From the NCBI RefSeq assembly GCF_039529775.1, contig NZ_BAAANL010000007.1:1-64000 (forward strand): DNA of 64,000 nucleotides, written 5' to 3'. Shown one piece after another: positions 41,595 through 48,460 of the stretch. Position numbers and translations under genes: made by a program. This stretch comes from Myceligenerans crystallogenes (GTDB taxonomy: Bacteria > Actinomycetota > Actinomycetes > Actinomycetales > Cellulomonadaceae). The notes beneath the pieces are model-generated. The model ran no database searches. It was not told the DNA's origin and saw only the letters and a program-made list of their open reading frames with translations. Position 1 is the first letter of the stretch; every line of letters starts with the position of its first letter.

Positions 41595-42227
41595 TCAGTC
41601 GAAGTTTCCGGTCAGGCCCAGAGTCACGACGAGGGCGAAGATCGCGAAGACGAGGAGGCCCACCGCGCCCGTCACGATTCCCGCGGTCGCCATACCCGCA
41701 TTGTCCGCCAGCCCCTCGGACTGCGCCTGGCGCGCCCGCAGCCCGACGATGATCGCCGGGATCCCGAGGAACCCGCCGGCGCCGCAGGCCAGGAAGATCG
41801 AGACGGCGGCGATGATGCCCAGGACGAGCGACCACACGGCCAGGCCGTTCTTCGGGAACGGGTTGACGTACGGGTACGGCTGCATCGCCATCGGCGGGAC
41901 GCCGTACGGCGGCTGCTGGGGGACGGCGGGTCCGTAGGCGGCCTGTCCGTACGGGGACGCGGGCGGCGGCATCGGGCTGCCGCCGGGCTGGTACGGCGGC
42001 GGGACCGGGCTGATGCCCGGGTACGGCGCCGTCGTGCCCGGGTGAGCCGGGTCCGGCCAGGCGGGCGCCGGGTCCTGCGGCCCGTACGGCGTGGGAGCTC
42101 CGTGGGGTGCGGGAGGTTCGTACGGCGGGGGCGGGGGCGGGACGTCGTTCGACGCCGCCGGGTTCTCGCCCGGCGGCGTCGAACCGCCGGAGGACGGCGT
42201 GCCGCTGTCTGAGTTGTCCATGGACAT
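41595..42227 (-). CDS. DUF4190-type membrane protein, copy 2
   Basis: 210 residues. A long Pro/Gly/Tyr-rich N-terminal region (about 1-125) with PYG and PPYQPGG motifs, then the two-helix domain NGLAVWSLVLGIIAAVSIFLACGAGGFLGIPAIIVGLRAR... and GMATAGIVTGAVGLLVFAIFALVV. ATG 42227 follows the stop of the copy 3 gene by 2 nt, so it may be coupled. A second ATG two codons on (42221) is possible. Function unknown. Confidence 0.8.
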   Translation of the reverse strand: MSMDNSDSGTPSSGGSTPPGENPAASNDVPPPPPPYEPPAPHGAPTPYGPQDPAPAWPDPAHPGTTAPYPGISPVPPPYQPGGSPMPPPASPYGQAAYGPAVPQQPPYGVPPMAMQPYPYVNPFPKNGLAVWSLVLGIIAAVSIFLACGAGGFLGIPAIIVGLRARQAQSEGLADNAGMATAGIVTGAVGLLVFAIFALVVTLGLTGNFD

Positions 42228-42229
42228 GG

Positions 42230-42727
42230 TCAGTAGTCGACCTCCGGGTCGAGCGTCGCCCACATCGACGGGTCGTTCAGCAGTTCCTGGAGCTCGGGGC
42301 CCGTCGAGGCAGCGCCGAGGCCGAGCACGCCGAGCCCCATGACGACCGGCACGACGACCGCGAAGATCAGCGCGAGGAGCATCACCACCACGTTGATCCA
42401 GCCGAGGATGAGGCCCGCGGTGGCGGAGCCCACGTTGTTGGCCAGTCCCTCACGAACCGCCTTCTTGCTCGCGTAACCGGTGAAGATCGCGACCACGCCC
42501 AGGACCAGCGGGCACATGACCCAGCTGAGGATGCCGGTCACCAGCGACCAGACGCCGAGGTCGTTCTTCGGCGGGGCCGCGGCGTAGGCCATCGGCTGCG
42601 TCCCGTACACCACCGGCGGCTGCGCGCCCGGGTACCCCGGCGGCCCGGGCGGCGGCGGCGCCGGGTAGGGCTGCTGGCCGTACGGCTGGCGCCCGCCCGG
42701 CGGGAGCTGGGGATCGTTGAACGACAT
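42230..42727 (-). CDS. DUF4190-type membrane protein, copy 3
   Basis: 165 residues. Pro-rich N-terminus of about 50 residues (PPGPPGYPGAQPP), then NDLGVWSLVTGILSWVMCPLVLGVVAIFTGYASKKAV and SATAGLILGWINVVVMLLALIFAVVVPVVMG. The C-terminal LQELLNDPSMWATLDPE segment is shared with copy 4 (NFQDMMNNPSMWASLDPE), showing these two are the closest pair. AAAGGG lies 6 nt before the ATG. Function unknown. Confidence 0.8.
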   Translation of the reverse strand: MSFNDPQLPPGGRQPYGQQPYPAPPPPGPPGYPGAQPPVVYGTQPMAYAAAPPKNDLGVWSLVTGILSWVMCPLVLGVVAIFTGYASKKAVREGLANNVGSATAGLILGWINVVVMLLALIFAVVVPVVMGLGVLGLGAASTGPELQELLNDPSMWATLDPEVDY

Positions 42728-42814
42728 GCGGACCCTTTCGAGGTTCTGGCCGGACCCCGAGCCTACCGGTCAGCACCCGCCGGGGAGGACCCTCACCAGC
42801 AGGTCCGCCGTCGT

Positions 42815-43570
42815 TCAGTAGCCCTCGGGATCGAGCGAGGCCCACATCGACGGGTTGTTCATCATGTCCTGGAAGTTGGGGTCGTTCATCATCGCGCCGA
42901 AGGACGCGGCGAAGATGATCCCGAGCACGATCGAGAGGATGAGCGACGCCCAGCCGAGGATGAGGCCGGCCATGGCCATGCCGCCGTTGTTCGCCTCGCC
43001 GTTCCTGACCGCCTTACGGCCCATGTGGCCCGTCACGATCGCCGCGATGCTGGCGATGACCGGGCAGACGACGAACGAAAGGATGCCCAGGATCAGCGAC
43101 CACAGGCCGAGGCCGTTCTTGGGGTACTGCGGGCCGTAGCCGCCCTGCGCGGGGGCGCCCGGGTAGGGCGTCGCCGCCGGCGGGTTGCCGCCCGCCTGGT
43201 ACGGCTGCTGCGCACCGCCGGACTCCTGCGCACCGGACTGGTACGAGCCGCCGGACTCCTGCGCACCGGACTGGTACGAGCCGCCGGGCTGCTGGGCACC
43301 GCCGGACTGGTACGAGCCGCCGGACGGGTACGAGGAGCCCTGGGCGGGAGTTCCCCCCTGGCCGTACGGGTCCTGCGCGCGGGCGCCCTCCTGGTACGGC
43401 TGCTGCGTGTGCCGTCCGGGCGGCTCGGGCGCCTGGCCCGGAGCGGGCTGCGGGGTGGCGCTCGGGCGCTCGGGCGGGAGCGGCTGCCCCGCGGGCGTGG
43501 TGGGCCCGCCGGGCTCGCGGGCAGGCGTCGGCTGGTTCGGGTCCGGAGTCCCGGGTTCGTTGGTCGACAT
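42815..43570 (-). CDS. DUF4190-type membrane protein, copy 4 with expanded repeats
   Basis: 251 residues. The N-terminal 150 residues are Pro/Gly/Ser/Gln-rich and contain tandem SYQSGAQESGG repeats. Then NGLGLWSLILGILSFVVCPVIASIAAIVTGHMGRKAV and GMAMAGLILGWASLILSIVLGIIFA, the two membrane helices. Its C-terminus resembles copy 3. AGAGGG lies upstream of ATG 43570. First gene of the four-gene array, which probably shares one promoter. Confidence 0.8.
   Translation of the reverse strand: MSTNEPGTPDPNQPTPAREPGGPTTPAGQPLPPERPSATPQPAPGQAPEPPGRHTQQPYQEGARAQDPYGQGGTPAQGSSYPSGGSYQSGGAQQPGGSYQSGAQESGGSYQSGAQESGGAQQPYQAGGNPPAATPYPGAPAQGGYGPQYPKNGLGLWSLILGILSFVVCPVIASIAAIVTGHMGRKAVRNGEANNGGMAMAGLILGWASLILSIVLGIIFAASFGAMMNDPNFQDMMNNPSMWASLDPEGY
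43221..43322. repeat. 33-bp coding repeats in DUF4190 copy 4
   Basis: Two exact 33-bp units (43221-43253, 43254-43286) and a third degenerate one to 43322, each containing GACTGGTACGAGCCGCCG. They encode SYQSGAQESGG-type repeats in frame. The period and lack of spacers exclude a CRISPR array. Confidence 0.85.
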
Positions 43571-43674
43571 ACGCAACCATCCCTCTCTCATCTGGTCCCT
43601 ACCTGTCGACCATACGCATGGAACCCCGTCGGTGGCCCGGCGAACCGCCGGGGCCCGCCGGCCCCAGGCCGGCC

Positions 43675-44493
43675 TCAGACCGGCCGCCGCCAGGTCTCGA
43701 CCTCCTGGAACACCCGGAAACCGAGCCGTTCGTAGATCCGCCGCGCCCGGTCGTTGTCCGCGTACAGACCGAGCGTGACCAGCCCGTGGCGGCTGATCCC
43801 GTCAGCCGTCATGCGTGCGGTCAGCGCCGTCCCGAGTCCGTGCCCGCGCAGGCCGGGCCGCGTCCCGATCCCGCCGAGGTGCCCGAACCGCTCGCCGGGC
43901 CGCCCGCGCACGGTCAGGGCACCGACGGCGGCAAGCGATCCCTCGGCGGACCTGACCCCGTACCAGGTGTGATCGGGCCGCCCGGGAGCGTGCTCCGTCA
44001 CCGGGTTCGCCGCGGCGAGCAGCTCCGCGATCACCCGGCCGTCCCGTTCCGGATCGAGCCGCACGACGCCGGACGCCGCCGCGGGCAGGCCCGCGGCCGA
44101 CGTCGTCGCCATCCGGTCCCAGGCGCTGAACCACGCCAGGCCCCAGGCGGCGAACGTCTCGTGCGCGTACGCGCCCGTGCCGCGGCTGACCCACACGCCC
44201 TCCGGGGCGACCTCCAGGTCGGAGGCCACCCGGGCCAGAAGGGCCGCCAGCCGGGCGGGTTCGCCGGCCGAGGTCAGCAGGGGCGCGGGCCCGTCCCCCG
44301 GCAGCTCGACGACGGCGGGCGCTCCCGGGTCGTCCGGTTCGCCGGCCTCGGTCCATGTCCTGCCGACCGGCAGGCCGCTGTCCATGGTGCGGAGGAACGG
44401 ATGACCGAGCCCGGAGCCGGCCCAGAACGCGTCGCCGCCGAACCACCCGACGTCGCCGGGCGCGTCGTCGGACCGCCTGACCTGAGCGGTCAT
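43675..44493 (-). CDS. GNAT-family N-acetyltransferase
   Basis: A 272-residue acetyltransferase. The C-terminal GNAT fold is clear: HLGGIGTRPGLRGHGLGTALTARM is the acetyl-CoA-binding Q/RxxGxG/A loop, and VTLGLYADNDRARRIYERLGFR the end of the fold. The N-terminal half (about 1-140) is a diverged second domain with WVSRGTGAYAHETFAAWG. No clear ribosome site is seen before ATG 44493. Lies 77 bp beyond aspS, after its hairpin. Substrate unknown. Confidence 0.85.
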   Translation of the reverse strand: MTAQVRRSDDAPGDVGWFGGDAFWAGSGLGHPFLRTMDSGLPVGRTWTEAGEPDDPGAPAVVELPGDGPAPLLTSAGEPARLAALLARVASDLEVAPEGVWVSRGTGAYAHETFAAWGLAWFSAWDRMATTSAAGLPAAASGVVRLDPERDGRVIAELLAAANPVTEHAPGRPDHTWYGVRSAEGSLAAVGALTVRGRPGERFGHLGGIGTRPGLRGHGLGTALTARMTADGISRHGLVTLGLYADNDRARRIYERLGFRVFQEVETWRRPV

Positions 44494-44517
44494 GCTCCCG
44501 GACGGCGCGACCCTGCC

Positions 44518-44555
44518 GCGGACGCGGCCGGGCTCCTGCACCCGGCCACGTCCGC
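44518..44555 (-). terminator. Hairpin after aspS
   Basis: GCGGACG-C-GGCCGGG (44518-44532) pairs with CCCGGCC-A-CGTCCGC (44541-44555) around an 8-nt loop: 14 pairs and one mismatch. It starts 16 nt past the aspS stop and probably separates it from the GNAT gene. Confidence 0.65.
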
Positions 44556-44570
44556 TGTCGGACAGCGCCG

Positions 44571-46376
44571 TCACTTCGCGGCGGCGACCGGCTCCTTGGC
44601 CGCCTTGCCCTCGCGGGCCTCCGGCGTGGCGTCGACGCCCGCCTCCTTGCGCTGCTCCGGCGTGATCGGCGCGGGCGCGTCGGTCAGCGGGTCGTAGCCG
44701 CCGCCGGACTTCGGGAAGGCGATGACGTCGCGGATCGACGGCGCGCCCGCGAGCAGGCCCGCGATGCGGTCCCAGCCGAACGCGATGCCGCCGTGCGGCG
44801 GGGCGCCGAACTTGAACGCCTCCAGCAGGAAGCCGAACTTCTCCTGCGCCTCCTCGGGTGCGATCCCCATGACGCCGAACACGCGCTCCTGCACGTCGCG
44901 GCGGTGGATACGGATCGAGCCGCCGCCGATCTCGTTGCCGTTGCACACGATGTCGTACGCGTACGCCAGCGCCTTGCCCGGGTCCTGCTCGAACCTGTCC
45001 AGCCACTCGGGCTTGGGCGAGGTGAAGGCGTGGTGCACGGCGGTCCAGGCGGAGTGCCCCAGGTCGACGTCGTCGTCCTCGCCCGTGGGCTTAAACAGCG
45101 GGGCGTCCACGACCCACACGAAGGACCACTTGCTCTCGTCGAGCTCGCCCGTCTTGCGCGCGATCTCCAGGCGCGCGCCGCCCAGCAGCGCCCGCGCCTC
45201 GGACGTCTTGCCCGCGGCGAAGAACACGCAGTCGCCCGGCTCCGCGCCGGTCGCCTTGGCCAGGTGCTCGCGCTCGCCGTCGGACAGGTTCTTCGCGACC
45301 GGACCGCCGAGCTCGCCCTCCTCGCCGAACGTCACGTACGCGAGGCCCTTGGCGCCGCGCTGCTTGGCCCACTCCTGCCAGGCGTCGAACTGCCGGCGCG
45401 GCTGGCTCGCGCCGGCCTTCATGACGACGGCGCCGACGTACTCCGCCTGGAAGACGCGGAACGGCGTGGCCTTGAAGTAGCTGGTCAGCTCGGTGATCGG
45501 GTTGCCGAAGCGCAGGTCCGGCTTGTCCGTGCCGTACAGGCGCATGGCGTCGTCGTACGTGATGCGCTCGATGGGGCGCGGCACCGCGACGTCGATCAGC
45601 TGCCAGATCTCGGCGAGCAGCTCCTCGGTCAACTCGATGACGTCGTCCTGCTCGACGAAGCTCATCTCCACGTCGAGCTGGGTGAACTCCGGCTGCCGGT
45701 CGGCGCGGAAGTCCTCGTCGCGGTAGCAGCGCGCGATCTGGTAGTACCGCTCCAGGCCGCCGACCATGAGCAGCTGCTTGAACAGCTGCGGCGACTGCGG
45801 CAGCGCGTACCAGGAGCCGGGCGCGAGGCGCGCCGGGACCAGGAAGTCGCGGGCGCCCTCCGGCGTCGAACGCGTGAGCGTCGGCGTCTCGACCTCGGTG
45901 AAGTCGTGCGCCTCCAGCACGCGGCGGGCGGCACGGCTGATCTTCGCGCGCAGCTTCAGCGCGTGCGCCTGCGAGGGCCGGCGCATGTCGAGGTACCGGT
46001 GCTTGAGCCGCGCCTCCTCGCCGATCTGCTCGGTCTCGGCGACCGCCGTCGACACCTGGAACGGCAGCGGCGCGGACTCGTTCAGCGTGACGACCTGCGT
46101 CGCGATGACCTCGATCTCGCCCGTGGCGAGGTTCGGGTTCGCGTTGCCCTCGGGCCGCCGCGAGACCTCGCCGGTGACCTGCAGCACGAACTCGCTGCGC
46201 AGCGGGTGGGCGACCTCCTCGTCCCGGATCACGACCTGCGCGATCCCGGACGCGTCCCGCAGGTCGATGAAGGCCACTCCCCCGTGATCACGACGACGAT
46301 CGACCCAGCCCGTGAGGGTGACGGTCGAACCGATGTGCTCGGCCCGCAGTGAGCCGGCCGTGTGAGTGCGGAGCAC
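44571..46376 (-). CDS. aspS: Aspartyl-tRNA synthetase AspS
   Basis: Charges tRNA-Asp; cytosolic class II synthetase of the bacterial type. The 601-residue protein starts VLRTHTAGSLRAEHIGSTVTLTGWVDRRRDHGGVAFIDLRDASG, the OB anticodon-binding domain. Motif 2 is near YYQIARCYRDEDFRADRQPEFTQLD; the GAD insertion spans about 290-430; motif 3 is APPHGGIAFGWDRIAGLL. GTG 46376 has AAGGA about 10 nt upstream; the frame is open 27 codons further without conserved sequence. A candidate -10 TAGACT is at 46474-46469. A basic/Ala tail of about 20 residues is extra. Confidence 0.96.
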   Translation of the reverse strand: MLRTHTAGSLRAEHIGSTVTLTGWVDRRRDHGGVAFIDLRDASGIAQVVIRDEEVAHPLRSEFVLQVTGEVSRRPEGNANPNLATGEIEVIATQVVTLNESAPLPFQVSTAVAETEQIGEEARLKHRYLDMRRPSQAHALKLRAKISRAARRVLEAHDFTEVETPTLTRSTPEGARDFLVPARLAPGSWYALPQSPQLFKQLLMVGGLERYYQIARCYRDEDFRADRQPEFTQLDVEMSFVEQDDVIELTEELLAEIWQLIDVAVPRPIERITYDDAMRLYGTDKPDLRFGNPITELTSYFKATPFRVFQAEYVGAVVMKAGASQPRRQFDAWQEWAKQRGAKGLAYVTFGEEGELGGPVAKNLSDGEREHLAKATGAEPGDCVFFAAGKTSEARALLGGARLEIARKTGELDESKWSFVWVVDAPLFKPTGEDDDVDLGHSAWTAVHHAFTSPKPEWLDRFEQDPGKALAYAYDIVCNGNEIGGGSIRIHRRDVQERVFGVMGIAPEEAQEKFGFLLEAFKFGAPPHGGIAFGWDRIAGLLAGAPSIRDVIAFPKSGGGYDPLTDAPAPITPEQRKEAGVDATPEAREGKAAKEPVAAAK

Positions 46377-46502
46377 GGAGGGTGTCCTTTCGTACGGAAG
46401 GTGGGGTGCCGTCCCCGGTCCGCTGACGGTGTCCGACGACGACGCAGGTGCCATCACGGCACGCGGCGAGTCTAATAGCTGACCCGGACATGAGGCTTCC
46501 CG

Positions 46503-46739
46503 TTATCCGGCGCCCGGATCACGCACAGCCGGCCCATGCTCAGGGAACGCCGTGTCGTAACAGAGCGCGAGCCCGGCCCGCCGGCCCTCACCCCCGACAA
46601 CGACCGGACCGTCGCCGGGCTCCGCGACTTCGGGCTCGGCATCAAGCCGTTCGTCCCCAGGGACCAACCAGTTCCGGTCATCCCGCCTCAGCCCGAGGTC
46701 AAACCCGGTCAGCGTCAACCCAGGAAACGCAATGTGCGA
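46503..46739 (-). pseudogene. Remnant of a nitrilase-superfamily (carbon-nitrogen hydrolase) gene
   Basis: In the 402-bp aspS/PPOX gap one minus-strand frame reads SHIAFPGLTLTGFDLGL...WLVPGDERLD...VVVGGEGRRAGLALCYDTAFPEHGPAVRD and then stops at TAA 46503. FPxLTLTGF and CYDTAFPEH are the two signature regions of carbon-nitrogen hydrolases; the catalytic Cys is kept, the Glu of FPE is Gly. They lie about 50 residues apart instead of about 100, and both ends are missing. I infer a decayed, internally deleted gene. Nothing else in the gap is coding. Confidence 0.55.
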
Positions 46740-46778
46740 CAGCGTCGCTCCTCGGGCCGGCCCCGTAGGCTGCCGACC

Positions 46779-47249
46779 ATGGCCCGTACCATCGCGACGA
46801 ACACGAAACTCACCCGCGACGAGCTCCTGGGCGCCCTCCGCGCCCGCCGCAACGGCGTGCTCACCACGACCCGCGCGGACGGCCGCCCGCAGCTCTCCCC
46901 CGTCACGTTCGGGGTCGACGGCGCCGGGCGCGTCGTCGTCTCCACGTATCCCGACCGGGCGAAGGCCGTCAACGTCCGGCGCCGTCCCGAGGCGTCGTTC
47001 CTCGCGCTCGGCGACGACTTCGGCGACGCGTGGGTCCAGGTCGACGGCACCGCGGAGGTGCTGGACCTCCCCGACTCGGTGGAGCCGCTGGTCGAGTACT
47101 ACCGCGCCGCCGCCGGCAAGGAGCACCCGGACTGGGACGAGTACCGCCAGGCGATGGTCGACCAGGGCAAGTCCCTGATCCGCCTGACGATCACCCGCTG
47201 GGGCCCGCTCGCCACGGGCGGTTTCCCGGCGCGCCTGGCCGAGAGCTGA
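46779..47249 (+). CDS. PPOX-class flavin/F420-dependent oxidoreductase
   Basis: A 156-residue split-barrel protein. RRNGVLTTTRADGRPQLSPVTFGVDGAGRVVVSTYPDRAKAVNVRRRPEASFL is the standard N-terminal half of the pyridoxamine-oxidase-like family that binds FMN or F420 in actinobacteria, dimeric and cytosolic. ATG 46779 is 7 nt after TAGGCT (46766-46771), with no ribosome site, so it may be leaderless; the longer open frame upstream runs over the nitrilase remnant. Substrate unknown. Confidence 0.88.
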   Translation: MARTIATNTKLTRDELLGALRARRNGVLTTTRADGRPQLSPVTFGVDGAGRVVVSTYPDRAKAVNVRRRPEASFLALGDDFGDAWVQVDGTAEVLDLPDSVEPLVEYYRAAAGKEHPDWDEYRQAMVDQGKSLIRLTITRWGPLATGGFPARLAES

Positions 47250-47335
47250 GCCACCCCGGCGAGCCCGGGAGCGCCGACCCCTCGATCGACCCACCGCACG
47301 CCCGCTGACCCGCAGCCGAGCCGCAGGAGGCCGCC

Positions 47336-48367
47336 TTGGATCTGTACGCCGACGTCGCCACCCAGTACATCGAGTTCGCCCGCTACGCAGCCGCCGGGGG
47401 TTCACCCTGCTTCGAGGCCTGGGGCCTCGGCGTGGCCGCCGACGAGGAGGTCCTCGCCTGGATCTCGGCCCTCCCCGGCATCAAGAAGCAGCCCAACCTC
47501 GTGTTCGCGGCCGCACGCTTCCACGGCCTGGAGGCGCCCGCCCCGTACGAGGCGCTGCGGTCCACGCTGCTGGACGACGACGGCGCGATCCGCGCCACCA
47601 TCCTCGGGCGCGCCACCCAGACCAACGAGGCGGGACGGCTCGCCACGCTGACCCCGGTCTTCGCGCGCCTGTCGGTCGAGGCCGGGCGGCGCCCGCTCGC
47701 CCTCGTCGAGGCCGGGGCGAGCGCGGGCCTGTGCCTGTACCCGGACCGCTGGGGCTACGACTGGACCGCCGACGGCCCGCGGGCCGCCAAGCCGGGACGG
47801 ATCAGGGCGTACGGCGGGAACGCCGTCGTCGGCCCCGAACCACGACTGACCTGCCCGGTGACCGGCGACCTCACGCTCCCCGCCGCGCCGCCGGAGGTGG
47901 CGTGGCGCGGCGGCCTGGACCTCAACCCGCTCGACGTGCGCGACAAGGACCAGATGACCTGGCTGGAGACCCTGATCTGGCCCGAGCACGACGACCGGCG
48001 CGAGCGCCTGCGGCACGCGATCGAGATCGCCCGCGCCGACCCGCCGCACCTGGAGCAGGGCGACATCCTCGCGGACCTCCCGCTCCTGGTCGCGGACGCG
48101 TCGCGGCACGGCGAGGTCGTGGTGTTCCACAGCGTCGTCGTCGCCTACCTCCCGCCCGAGGACCGCGAGCGCTTCGACGTCATGATGCGCCGCCTGGTGT
48201 CCGACGGCGCCTGCCGCTGGGTCAGCAACGAGGTCCCCGGCGTCCTGCCGAGCGTCGTGTCCGGCGCCCCCGCCCCGCGCGACGACACGAGCCTGGCCCT
48301 GGCGGTCGACGGCCGGGCGGTCGCCTGGTCCCACCCCCACGGCCGCTCGCTCCACTGGTTCGGCTGA
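47336..48367 (+). CDS. DUF2332-family protein
   Basis: A 343-residue cytosolic protein. PLALVEAGASAGLCLYPDRWGYDW and RGGLDLNPLDVRDKDQMTWLETLIWPEHDDRRERLRHAI match the DUF2332 family of actinobacteria and some proteobacteria. The EAGASAG loop resembles a nucleotide/SAM-binding glycine loop, and VVVFHSVVVAYL could be the following core strand, so a Rossmann methyltransferase-like fold is possible but unproven. TTG start, supported by AGGAGG 5 nt upstream. It follows the PPOX gene by 86 bp. Confidence 0.82.
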   Translation: MDLYADVATQYIEFARYAAAGGSPCFEAWGLGVAADEEVLAWISALPGIKKQPNLVFAAARFHGLEAPAPYEALRSTLLDDDGAIRATILGRATQTNEAGRLATLTPVFARLSVEAGRRPLALVEAGASAGLCLYPDRWGYDWTADGPRAAKPGRIRAYGGNAVVGPEPRLTCPVTGDLTLPAAPPEVAWRGGLDLNPLDVRDKDQMTWLETLIWPEHDDRRERLRHAIEIARADPPHLEQGDILADLPLLVADASRHGEVVVFHSVVVAYLPPEDRERFDVMMRRLVSDGACRWVSNEVPGVLPSVVSGAPAPRDDTSLALAVDGRAVAWSHPHGRSLHWFG

Positions 48368-48377
48368 CAGGCGACTT

Positions 48378-48441
48378 TCGCGCCCCAGGCGGTTTTCGCG
48401 TATGTGAACGCTGACATACGCGAAAACCGCCTGGGGCGCGA
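48378..48441. terminator. 28-bp perfect palindrome between convergent genes
   Basis: Arms 48378-48405 and 48414-48441 are exact complements around the 8-nt loop GAACGCTG; the pairing can be extended outward to GGCGA/TCGCC with two mismatches. It lies 10 bp past the DUF2332 stop and 19 bp from the GH3 stop. It is longer than needed for a terminator. Confidence 0.7.
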
Positions 48442-48460
48442 GAATCGCCCGCGCAAACCG

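Noticed and set aside
43221..43322. Possible CRISPR-like direct repeats
   Set aside because: The units abut without unique spacers and are in frame with a DUF4190 gene.
44515..45006. N-terminal extension of the GNAT frame into the aspS region
   Set aside because: It runs through the aspS terminator and the aspS coding sequence in another frame and has no conserved motif.
46377..46778. tRNA or other structured RNA in the aspS/PPOX gap
   Set aside because: No cloverleaf or CCA end is seen; most of the gap is explained by the nitrilase remnant.
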